DNA from: Candidatus Hermodarchaeota archaeon
Lineage (GTDB): Archaea > Asgardarchaeota > Hermodarchaeia > Hermodarchaeales > Hermodarchaeaceae
NCBI GenBank assembly: GCA_016840135.1
Contig: JAEOSX010000144.1
Span: 1 to 34,444 of the forward strand
Direction of reading: 5' to 3'
Length of the DNA: 34,444 bases
Program-made: the position numbers and the translations under genes
Notes under the pieces: model-generated
What the model saw: the letters and a program-made list of their open reading frames with translations, nothing else
Databases searched by the model: none
Told to the model about the DNA's origin: nothing
Part shown: positions 1-8,136 of the stretch, in pieces
Numbering within the stretch: the stretch's first letter is position 1
Layout: each line of letters starts with the position of its first letter

Positions 1-122
1 GGGTTCAAATCTCCCTCTTCGAACTTTCGAACAATGCTGTCGAGGGTTGCAATGCTACCGTATAAATCAGCTTTAAGTTCTTGGACCCGCCTTCGTCCCC
101 GCCGCCGTTCTCGTACAGCCAT
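1..122 (-). CDS. N-terminus of a protein running off the window (MAVRERRRGRRRVQELKADLYGSIATLDSIVRKFEEGDLNP...); possibly an ESCRT-I/Vps28-like or helical protein
   Basis: Own translation of the minus strand: ATG at 122, SD-like GAGG upstream, 23 nt downstream of the Vps23-like stop. The helical 'LDSIVRKFEEGDLNP' is only suggestive of ESCRT-I helical domains. Confidence 0.45.
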   Translation of the reverse strand, partial: MAVRERRRGRRRVQELKADLYGSIATLDSIVRKFEEGDLN

Positions 123-145
123 AGAATCACGCCTCAGCCTATACT

Positions 146-916
146 TTACTTACCTAGCTTCTGAAGAGCCTTCTCGATTTGGTAGAGACGACGCTTATAT
201 CGCTTATAGAGTTTGGTGTACTCAGTAGCAGTGATTTCAGCGTTTTCGAACTTCTCCTCTAAGTTTTGCAGCAAATCCTCTATTGCTAGTCTTTCACTTT
301 CCAGTTCGAGTTTTTGACGTTCCAGCGGATCACTTGGTAGGATTAGTGCGTCGAGTTCTTCCTCTCCTGATGTCTCACTCGCTGGAATTCGATGGGTATC
401 TCTCTGAGCAGACATCCGAGCAATCTGCTCATCGCGCTCTTGAATCTTCCTAGTGAGCTGGGTAACTTCTCGTTCCAATCCTTGGTATCGTCGCTGCAGG
501 AGCTCCTCACTCTCTGGCATCTCAACTTTGGGAGGCTCTTGGCTTTCATCTACTTTGGGAGGTTCTCGCGCGAAGAGTCCCTTGATACTATTAACAACTT
601 GGTAAATATGGTAGTGAGGTTGCCATTGAGTTACGATTCGTAGATGAATAGCACCAGACTCACTATCTACCCGAGGATGTTTCGTTGGCGTCAACATGCG
701 AGCAACTGGCGGCTGAGCCGGAAAGTTAGGCGGTACGATTATTTCAACGAGGAACTCCTTTCTACCTCGTGGACCACCCTTGATTTTTCCGCGCCAACGG
801 CGTAAATTATTCCCGACTGGAGTGAATGTTGGGGCCCGACGGAACATCAACTGGGCTTCGCGAGCAATCGCCATTTCAGTTTTCCTTCGCACTGCTTGAG
901 CCATTGGAATCACCAT
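146..916 (-). CDS. Vps23/TSG101-like ESCRT-I subunit: UEV (E2-like, no catalytic Cys) + coiled coil + C-terminal steadiness-box-like domain
   Basis: UBC-fold signature 'FLVEIIVPPNFPAQPPVARM..KHPRVDSESGAIHLRIVTQWQPHYHIYQVVNSIKGLF' with His at the E2 Cys position. The C-terminus 'AIEDLLQNLEEKFENAEITATEYTKLYKRYKRRLYQIEKAL' resembles the Vps23 steadiness box. Confidence 0.85.
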   Translation of the reverse strand: MVIPMAQAVRRKTEMAIAREAQLMFRRAPTFTPVGNNLRRWRGKIKGGPRGRKEFLVEIIVPPNFPAQPPVARMLTPTKHPRVDSESGAIHLRIVTQWQPHYHIYQVVNSIKGLFAREPPKVDESQEPPKVEMPESEELLQRRYQGLEREVTQLTRKIQERDEQIARMSAQRDTHRIPASETSGEEELDALILPSDPLERQKLELESERLAIEDLLQNLEEKFENAEITATEYTKLYKRYKRRLYQIEKALQKLGK

Positions 917-986
917 AACGTTTGAGTTTGAATCTTGTTAGGGAGAGCGGGAATTTAATCTTTAGCAAGTGAGGTAATAAGACTAG

Positions 987-1514
987 TTAGGTGCTCCTGG
1001 AACGCCTTCTTGAAGTGGGCTTTGGAGAGGAGGATGTAGAGGTGGCTTGCCGAACCGTGAGGAGTATACTGCTTTTCAGTTCACGGAGAAATTCGTCAAG
1101 GCGTCGTTCAAAAAGTGTTAATGTTTGTTCCAAACGCTTCGCAGTTTTTGTCAAGGTAGGAGTGATTTCCTGCTTCAGCGCCTTTAAGGATGCAGCTGTT
1201 GTGTCGCCGGCAGGTGCTGTCTTTTGTTTTCGAAGGTTCTTTTCTAGCGAGTCCATACGTTCCACAAGGATGCCAAGTCTTTCCACTGACGACTCAGATG
1301 CTATTGTGTCATCTGCAACTAGCTTCTGAAGTGTTTTTACCTCTCGTAGAAGCGCGCGGATATTTGCCTCCATTTTCAGATTCATCCGATTAAAATCTGC
1401 GTCCAGTACATTGAGCGCTTTGACAATACGCCTCAGAGATTCAACAGTAGGCACTAGCCCCTTGGGTGTTTTAATTGCTTCAATCTCAATTTTAAACTTT
1501 GGTGCCTCTGACAA
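987..1514 (-). CDS. Coiled-coil protein with basic Ser/Arg-rich C-terminal tail
   Basis: Long ORF with heptad-like helices and tail SSPKPTSRRRSRST; TTG start with GGAG about 11 nt upstream. Confidence 0.65.
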   Translation of the reverse strand: MSEAPKFKIEIEAIKTPKGLVPTVESLRRIVKALNVLDADFNRMNLKMEANIRALLREVKTLQKLVADDTIASESSVERLGILVERMDSLEKNLRKQKTAPAGDTTAASLKALKQEITPTLTKTAKRLEQTLTLFERRLDEFLRELKSSILLTVRQATSTSSSPKPTSRRRSRST

Positions 1515-1678
1515 AGCAAGATTCGCTCCTGAAGCGCATGTTCAAGGTAACTCGCCCCATCCTTAAAAGCTTTGATTAATCGCTCCACAGATTTCCACAA
1601 TTCATCTATTCTATTTGCATAGGTTTTTATGAATGCGCTTAGTAGAGGAGGCAAGCGGAAACGACAAGGAATGCTACA

Positions 1679-1924
1679 ATGACTGAGGATAGATTCGTAA
1701 TCACGCGTGTCAAAGAAATTGGAACGTGGGATTGGACCACTCCTCAGCAACAATGTAGCGTTTGTGGACTCCCAATCCGCGAAGGCCAGCAGAAGGTCTT
1801 CTGCCCGAAATGCGGAAACCCTGCTCATTACGCGCACCTCGCAGAATGGATCAAGGTGAAAGGCGTATGCCCGATTTGTCGTTCTCGCATCCCACTAAGA
1901 AAATTGAAACCTGTCAGAAAATAG
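1679..1924 (+). CDS. Small RING-like zinc-finger protein (candidate E3)
   Basis: C-x2-C-x12-C-x2-C-x4-H-x2-H-x11-C-x2-C with 'HLAEWIKVKGVCPICR', typical of RING C-termini; directly upstream of the Ub-like gene. Confidence 0.8.
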   Translation: MTEDRFVITRVKEIGTWDWTTPQQQCSVCGLPIREGQQKVFCPKCGNPAHYAHLAEWIKVKGVCPICRSRIPLRKLKPVRK

Positions 1925-1928
1925 GCTG

Positions 1929-2177
1929 GTGAATAAAAAAATGCGTATTGAAATCCGACCTGCAATCGGTGGTGGCGATTCAGTCTTCCTAGAGGTTGAG
2001 CCAAACACGACAATTGGCGAAATCCGACGGAAGGTTGCTCAGATGCGACGCATCCCCCCGAACATCGTCGTCCTTAGCTATCGTGGCCATCAGATGAACG
2101 ATGAGCAAACAATCAAAGGCGAAGGCATTACACACTCAGACGTTTTGTACCTCATCACTCGAACAGAAGGAGGCTGA
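1929..2177 (+). CDS. Ubiquitin-like modifier ending in Gly-Gly
   Basis: Aligns with ubiquitin: 'FLEVEPNTTIGEIRRKVAQMRRIPPN...YRGHQMNDEQTI...ITHSDVLYLITRTEGG'. GTG at 1929; the ATG at 1941 (preceded by GGTGA) gives a 78-aa protein and is the likelier start. Confidence 0.92.
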   Translation: MNKKMRIEIRPAIGGGDSVFLEVEPNTTIGEIRRKVAQMRRIPPNIVVLSYRGHQMNDEQTIKGEGITHSDVLYLITRTEGG

Positions 2178-2194
2178 GAATCTATCGGAATGGT

Positions 2195-2220
2195 GCGCCC
2201 CTGGGCGCGTCTCCCTCCTT
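2195..2220 (+). terminator. GC hairpin followed by a pyrimidine/T-rich run downstream of the Ub-like gene
   Basis: GCGCCC-CT-GGGCGC at 2195-2208 followed by GTCTCCCTCCTTTTATT, just after the Ub stop. Confidence 0.45.
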
Positions 2221-2364
2221 TTATTATGGAACAATAGCCGAGAGGTTATGCTAAATAAACCAAAGATGATGGTAATCTAGATATAACCGAAAAAATATTC
2301 AAGGCAAATGCCTACTCTTTTATTCTGAACCAGGGAACGTTTTTCCCACCGAGGCGTATCACAT

Positions 2365-2826
2365 ATGCTGTCAGAAGAGGATTTTTGGGCAAGACTTGCC
2401 CTAGAAGCAAAGAGCATGGAAACTGAGGAGCCCTCATTCCAGCCAATCAATGGTGATCTCAGACGTTGGCAAGGCTTCATCCTTGGTACTGGTATTTATG
2501 ACGGCGGAGTCTTTGTTATTCAGATTATTGTACCTAGAGCGTTCCCATACGAGCCGCCGAAAGTTCGATTCGTCACGAAAATCTGGCATCCAAACATTCA
2601 TAGAGAGAGAGTATGTGTTGGGATTATTGGAAAGGATTGGCTGCCTAGTACTTCGCTAACAGGTCTTGTAGAGACCTTACGTAATCTTCTGAACTTCCCC
2701 AATCCCGATGACCCACTAAATCAGAGTGCTGCACGCCAAGTCAAACAGAATCCGTCAAAGTTCGAACAAACTGTCCGAGAGTGGATACGCCGCCACGCTG
2801 GATGGGATCAAATCCAGAGGTCTTAA
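2365..2826 (+). CDS. Ubiquitin-conjugating enzyme E2
   Basis: UBC signature 'PYEPPKVRFVTKIWHPNIHRERVCVGIIGKDWLPSTSLTGLVETLRNLLNFPNPDDPLN' with HPN motif and catalytic Cys. Confidence 0.93.
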   Translation: MLSEEDFWARLALEAKSMETEEPSFQPINGDLRRWQGFILGTGIYDGGVFVIQIIVPRAFPYEPPKVRFVTKIWHPNIHRERVCVGIIGKDWLPSTSLTGLVETLRNLLNFPNPDDPLNQSAARQVKQNPSKFEQTVREWIRRHAGWDQIQRS

Positions 2827-2828
2827 CT

Positions 2829-3863
2829 GTGGCAGACCAAGCAAAACCAGAGGAAAAGCGCCCTCCAATCTATCACACCTTCGATCGCTATGCCCGGCAG
2901 CTTCTAATGGATGGCTGGGACCAGGAAAAACTTGCACGTTCCTCTGTGCTAGTAGCTGGAGTGGGTGCACTAGGAACCATAACTGCACTTGATCTAGTTC
3001 TTACTGGTATCGGTAAGGTAGTTGTTGTAGATTTTGACACTATTGAAATGTCTAATCTAAGCCGACAATTTCTTTATACAGACCAGGATATCGGAGAGCC
3101 CAAGGCTGTTGTGGCAGGTCAAAGACTCCGTGCGGCAAATCCTGATGTCCAGGTCTTGTCACTAAACCGCTCCATTCAGCAGGTCCCTAACACTGTTTGG
3201 GACGAAATAGATCTCATAGTAGATGGTCTTGACAACTTCGAGGCACGCCGCTGGCTCAACTCCCTCTGTGTACAAAAAAAGAAGCCATTAATACATGGTG
3301 GCATGTTCGGTTGGTGGGGCAACGTTCAACGAGTTATTCCATTCCAGACTCCCTGCTTAGAATGCCAGCCTCTTATTCCTCAAGAAAGATTACAAAAGGC
3401 CTGCACCCCACCAGGGCAACGTCGTAAGACGGAGGAGGAACCACCACCCAAGTTTCCTGCATTATTAAGCGTCGCCACAGTCATCGCTGGCATCCAGTTC
3501 CAAGAGGCGCTAAAGCATTTGTTAGGTATTGGTAAAGCCCTTGATAACTTCCTTTTCTATGATGGACTATACCAGCGCTTTACTACTCTCAAGCTAGCCA
3601 TGAACCCTAATTGTTTTCTTTGCAGCGACCGGTTCCGGATAAAGGGCGAGATATTCACAATAGGTCGAGGAGAATCTATCACCGAGTTGAAGAACCGGCT
3701 CATAATGACCTTCGGACTTCTAGATCCCAAGATAATGTTCCGGGGGCGATTATTATCCGATGATAAAATTCTCGGGCGAATGCGCGTGAAGAAGAAGGAG
3801 CCTATATTCGTCAATGACGACAGCCTTGCCCAACCTCTGAAGCTTCTTATTGTCATTAAATGA
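2829..3863 (+). CDS. E1-like ubiquitin-activating enzyme (ThiF/MoeB/UBA family) with C-terminal ubiquitin-fold-like domain
   Basis: 'VLVAGVGALGT..DLVLTGIGKVVVVDFDTIEMSNLSRQFL', 'DGLDNFEARRWLNSLC', CxxC...CxxC pair, candidate catalytic Cys in 'KACTPPGQ'. The listed ORF starts at GTG 2781 inside E2; GTG 2829 with AGAGGT upstream is the likelier start. Confidence 0.92.
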   Translation: MADQAKPEEKRPPIYHTFDRYARQLLMDGWDQEKLARSSVLVAGVGALGTITALDLVLTGIGKVVVVDFDTIEMSNLSRQFLYTDQDIGEPKAVVAGQRLRAANPDVQVLSLNRSIQQVPNTVWDEIDLIVDGLDNFEARRWLNSLCVQKKKPLIHGGMFGWWGNVQRVIPFQTPCLECQPLIPQERLQKACTPPGQRRKTEEEPPPKFPALLSVATVIAGIQFQEALKHLLGIGKALDNFLFYDGLYQRFTTLKLAMNPNCFLCSDRFRIKGEIFTIGRGESITELKNRLIMTFGLLDPKIMFRGRLLSDDKILGRMRVKKKEPIFVNDDSLAQPLKLLIVIK

Positions 3864-4614
3864 TTGGGATTGTAAGCCTAGCAAACAATCCTAGAATCAC
3901 TACAATTACTGTTACTGTAAAGGTTGCCATAAACGCTACACTAGTTGACATATGATAGCGCTCACGGATTCCCAATGCTAGAAGAAAAGCCCCCCACAGT
4001 GATGCTACAGCTGTGAGAATATAGACAACAAGCCAGACGGACTGGTAAGGAAAGACCAAGAACATTAATTCAGTAACTGCAACTGAAGGTAAGAGCAATA
4101 CAAGAACTACTAGCGATAGTAGGTTAGCTAGGAGTAGAGGCAAAGAAGAGTATTGGCCAAGAATAAAGGTATCCCAGAAACCTCCTTTTCTTCCTGAAAG
4201 GCGGATAATTATGTGGATTATCCCATATAAGAAGAAATTGTAAATGGTGAAGAAAATGAAGAAGATTAGAAAGACCACCAGAAAGCCAAGAAAAAGACTA
4301 GCTGTGCCGGTGGTTTTCAAGATTATCAGGATGTAGAATAAGGAAATGGAAAGGATATTTCCAAGGAAGATTAGGAACGGCCCTGCCCTGTCAGGTTCCC
4401 GGGCGATGTCCCAAAAAGCAATACTAGGAACTGTTAGCGTTGACCAAAGCCGTTGACGGAGAGAGAGGCGTCCCTCCCAGCGACGCTCCGGTCGCCTCAT
4501 AAAAGGAAGGACCCTCTCAAAGCGATCATATCTAAATCGGAAGCCGCAGAACCCACAAGTTGAATCCTCTTGGTGGATTCTGTGGTGACATTGGGGACAG
4601 CGAAGAGCAGACAT
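3856..4614 (-). CDS. Yip1-like multi-pass membrane protein with N-terminal zinc ribbon
   Basis: N-terminal CPQC...CGFCG, then 'PSIAFWDIAREPDRAGPFLIFLGNI' and about five hydrophobic helices, as in the Yip1 domain family. Confidence 0.7.
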   Translation of the reverse strand: MSALRCPQCHHRIHQEDSTCGFCGFRFRYDRFERVLPFMRRPERRWEGRLSLRQRLWSTLTVPSIAFWDIAREPDRAGPFLIFLGNILSISLFYILIILKTTGTASLFLGFLVVFLIFFIFFTIYNFFLYGIIHIIIRLSGRKGGFWDTFILGQYSSLPLLLANLLSLVVLVLLLPSVAVTELMFLVFPYQSVWLVVYILTAVASLWGAFLLALGIRERYHMSTSVAFMATFTVTVIVVILGLFARLTIPII

Positions 4615-4847
4615 TCTGTATTAAGTTAAAGCGGATTAGGCTTTTCTTCTTTCTGTTTCTGGGAGAGTAACAATAACCTGATAGGAAAGTTTTTAGTTAG
4701 AGGTGAATATTGCTTCTCTTGGTGTTATGTAATGAGGGATAGCGTTCTCACGAACACCGTGTTTCTTTTGTAGATATTATGCCAAATCCCTCTGCTATTG
4801 TAAGAAATTGAAGCAGAACATTATTCAAATTATACATAAGAAAGGTA

Positions 4848-7757
4848 ATGGAGGCCCACACAATTATTGACTTCAAGGATATTGAGCTGAAGTGGCAGAT
4901 GCGTTGGCGAGAAGCCCAAGCGTTCCAAGCAAATCCCGATACACAGCGACCCAAGTTTTACATAACTGTCCCATATCCCTATGCTAACGCACCTTTGCAT
5001 GTAGGTCATGGACGCACATATACTGTTGGTGATATTATTGCACGCTACAAACGTATGCGAGGCTTTAACGTTCTATGGCCAATGGCAGCCCATGTTACAG
5101 GTACTCCTGTATTCGGCGTCGCAAGACGTATCCAAGACAAAGATACTAAAATTATGAAAGAGTATCGTGCCCACATTAGGCTCTACCGACCCAAGAAAGA
5201 AGTTGAAACAATTCTAGGTTCGTTCACTGATCCTATGTCAATCGCACGATTTTTCAGTGGAAACATTGAGAGAGACTTCCGCAAGGTGGGCTATTCGGTT
5301 GATTGGCGGAGAAAATTTACAACTAACGATCCGGAATATCATTCCTTCATAACTTGGCAGTTCCACAAGTTGAAGAAGCGAGGATACATCACCAAAGGTG
5401 CCTACCCAATACTCTATTGCCCCTCATGTAACAACGCTGTAGGTGAAGATGACCTTTTAGAAGGCGAGCACGCCAAGATATCCGAGTTCGTAGCTATCAA
5501 ATTTCCCTTTAACGATGGTTACTTGATAGCTGCCACCCTTCGCCCAGAAACGGTTTTTGGTTTAACCAACGTATGGGTGAACCCGAAAAGTACCTACGTA
5601 AAGATTAAGGTTGGAGAAGAGTACTGGTATATTGCTAAACCTGCAATAACAAAGCTAAGAAAGCAGGGTCACAAAGCAATACACGTAACTGAACATTCAG
5701 GACACAAGTTCATCGGGAAAACTTGCACATCTCCTATCGAAGACCGAGATATTTTGATTCTTCCTGCCGACTTTGTAGACCCTGAGAACGCCACAGGCGT
5801 GGTGTACAGTGTCCCTTCACATGCTCCATTCGATTGGGCGGCGCTCCGTGACTTTCAAGGAGATGCTAAGAGGATACGCAGTTACAATCTTGGCACTTAC
5901 GCAACTAGGTCGATTAAGCCAATCTCTATCATTGCTATTGAAGGTTACGGTGATCATCCTGCAATAGAAATCGTAGAGCAGCTGAAAATTACTAGCCAGA
6001 AAGAAGTAGAGAAACTGGAAGAAGCCACAGAGACACTATACAAAGCTGAATTCTACGGAGGCATCATGAAGGACAACTGTGGACCCTTCGCAGGACGCCG
6101 AATAAACGAAGTCAAGGAGGAGGTCATCGCACATTTAGAAGAGCGGAATCGAGCCTTTCGATTTTACCAGCCTGACCGTAAACCAGTAATCTGTCGCTGC
6201 GGCACCGACGTGCTTGTTGCTGTACTCCCAGATCAATGGTTCATTAATTACGGTAATCCCGAATGGAAGGCGCAGGCGACTTCAGCCTTAAAACAAATTA
6301 CCATCTTTCCTGAAAGCTATAGGCGTCTTTTCGAGACAACATTCGAGTGGCTTAGAGAACGTCCGTGCGCTCGTCGACGCGGACTAGGTACTCCATTACC
6401 CTTCGATAAGAACTGGATAATTGAATCCCTCTCTGACTCGACCATCTACATGAGCTTCTACCTCATCATTAACCATATACGAAAACACAAAATCAAGCCA
6501 GACCAGCTAACCCCGAGTTTCTTCGACTTTGTTTTATTGGGAGAAGGAGAAATTGATAAAGTTGCCAAACAAACAAAAATACCACGCTCTCTGCTCGAAG
6601 AAATTCGTAATGAAGTCGAATACTGGTATCCAAATGACTTGCGCCATACCGCATATGACCACATAACCAACCATCTCTCCTTCTTCATCTTCCACCATGT
6701 TGCTATCTTCCCTGAACGCCACTGGCCAAAGACGATAACTTTGAACGAATTCGTAATTCTCGAAGGCAGAAAGATGAGTAAAAGCAAGGGGAATGTCATA
6801 CCCATGGCAGAGATTCCCAAACGTTATGGCGCTGACCTTTTTCGATTATATATCAGTCAAATCGGTGACTTAGCAACACTCATTGATTGGCGAGATAAGG
6901 AAGTGGTTACTATTCGTCGGAGGCTTAACCGGCTAGTTCGTGTCCTTGTCTCCAGTACCAAAACCGAATTCACTCCGCTAGAGCCTTCAAGCTTGAAACT
7001 GATGAGCCGATGGCTTATATCCAAGGTCAATACCATAATCAATACGGCTACAGAAGCTTTAGAACAATTCCGATTTCGAGCTTACATACTAGATGCGTTT
7101 TTCAAGCTCCAAAATCATATCGAGTTTTACCAACGCCGTATGAAGAACAACGAATCTGAGAGCAACAAAGTGCTTCGCTATGTAGCAGAAAGATGGGTAA
7201 AATTACTTTCACCTGTTACTCCACATCTTAGCGAAGAAATCTGGGAAAGAATGGGTCATATCTCTTTTGTGTCACTAGAGTCATGGCCAAGAATCGAAGA
7301 ACATTTCCAAGACGAAAAAGTGGAGAAAGCCATCGAGGTAGTATTACAAACAATTGCTGACATCAAGGAAGTCAAAGGCCTACTCAGAAGCAAACAGCCA
7401 AAAACTGTACACATCTACGTTAGCCCAAGCTGGAAGTTTGACGCTCTTTCCAAACTTCGCGCCTCTCAAGAAGCCTTAACCATCAAGGATCTGATGCCAG
7501 TGTTGATGGCAGATCCAACTCATCGTAAGAGAGGTAAGGATGTGAGTGAACTTGTCAAAGTAGTCGCCAAAGCTGGAGGCTTCTGGACCTTCGCGGACAA
7601 AGCCACAGAGCTACAAGCACTTTCCGATAGTATTGACCTCATCCAATCCGGAACGGGACTTACTGTAATCATTCAAGATTCGGATAATCCATCGGAAGAT
7701 CCAGGGAATCGGGCATCTAGAGCACTACCTGGACGCCCGGCACTTTACCTTATCTAA
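4848..7757 (+). CDS. leuS: Leucyl-tRNA synthetase (archaeal type)
   Basis: HIGH-like 'PYPYANAPLHVGHGRTYTVGD', 'GRKMSKSKGNV', class Ia organisation, 969 aa. Confidence 0.96.
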   Translation: MEAHTIIDFKDIELKWQMRWREAQAFQANPDTQRPKFYITVPYPYANAPLHVGHGRTYTVGDIIARYKRMRGFNVLWPMAAHVTGTPVFGVARRIQDKDTKIMKEYRAHIRLYRPKKEVETILGSFTDPMSIARFFSGNIERDFRKVGYSVDWRRKFTTNDPEYHSFITWQFHKLKKRGYITKGAYPILYCPSCNNAVGEDDLLEGEHAKISEFVAIKFPFNDGYLIAATLRPETVFGLTNVWVNPKSTYVKIKVGEEYWYIAKPAITKLRKQGHKAIHVTEHSGHKFIGKTCTSPIEDRDILILPADFVDPENATGVVYSVPSHAPFDWAALRDFQGDAKRIRSYNLGTYATRSIKPISIIAIEGYGDHPAIEIVEQLKITSQKEVEKLEEATETLYKAEFYGGIMKDNCGPFAGRRINEVKEEVIAHLEERNRAFRFYQPDRKPVICRCGTDVLVAVLPDQWFINYGNPEWKAQATSALKQITIFPESYRRLFETTFEWLRERPCARRRGLGTPLPFDKNWIIESLSDSTIYMSFYLIINHIRKHKIKPDQLTPSFFDFVLLGEGEIDKVAKQTKIPRSLLEEIRNEVEYWYPNDLRHTAYDHITNHLSFFIFHHVAIFPERHWPKTITLNEFVILEGRKMSKSKGNVIPMAEIPKRYGADLFRLYISQIGDLATLIDWRDKEVVTIRRRLNRLVRVLVSSTKTEFTPLEPSSLKLMSRWLISKVNTIINTATEALEQFRFRAYILDAFFKLQNHIEFYQRRMKNNESESNKVLRYVAERWVKLLSPVTPHLSEEIWERMGHISFVSLESWPRIEEHFQDEKVEKAIEVVLQTIADIKEVKGLLRSKQPKTVHIYVSPSWKFDALSKLRASQEALTIKDLMPVLMADPTHRKRGKDVSELVKVVAKAGGFWTFADKATELQALSDSIDLIQSGTGLTVIIQDSDNPSEDPGNRASRALPGRPALYLI

Positions 7758-7777
7758 AGAAGAAAAGTGAAGGCATG

Positions 7778-7966
7778 TCACGTGACGCGGCGCCCATATG
7801 TTGTTCCTTCTAATTGTGAATTTAGTGGGAATTCGTGTTGGCATTTTGGACATTTGGCATGACCGCAGTTGCCCAACGAGGCTGATGGGCAGCCTCCACA
7901 GGCAATAGCCCTACCGTAGGTAGTATCAAATCGGAATTGGCATTCCGGACACGTTACGATTGTCAT
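7778..7966 (-). CDS. Small Cys-rich zinc-binding protein
   Basis: CPEC...CGGC...CGHAKCPKCQHEFP spacing; 62 aa. Confidence 0.65.
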   Translation of the reverse strand: MTIVTCPECQFRFDTTYGRAIACGGCPSASLGNCGHAKCPKCQHEFPLNSQLEGTTYGRRVT

Positions 7967-8136
7967 TTCTTTATCACCACGAGTTTTTGCCCTTTATTTT
8001 AAAGGTTTTCTGTAATAAAAGGGCGCCCAACTCGACGAAACGGTGATATTCGATGTATCTGTATATCTAAAACGGTGTTTCAGAGGTTCTACCCTTATAT
8101 TAACGCTAGGAAAGAAATAAGAATTAAGTCGGCTTT

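Noticed and set aside
1454-1837. 127-aa minus-strand ORF overlapping the RING gene
   Set aside because: Its first half is antisense to the well-supported RING-like CDS and overlaps the coiled-coil CDS; only the 3' part looks helical. Kept only as a frameshift hint.
8022-8031. GGGCGCCC palindrome in the intergenic region before 8137
   Set aside because: Short isolated palindrome without T-tract or repeats; likely chance.
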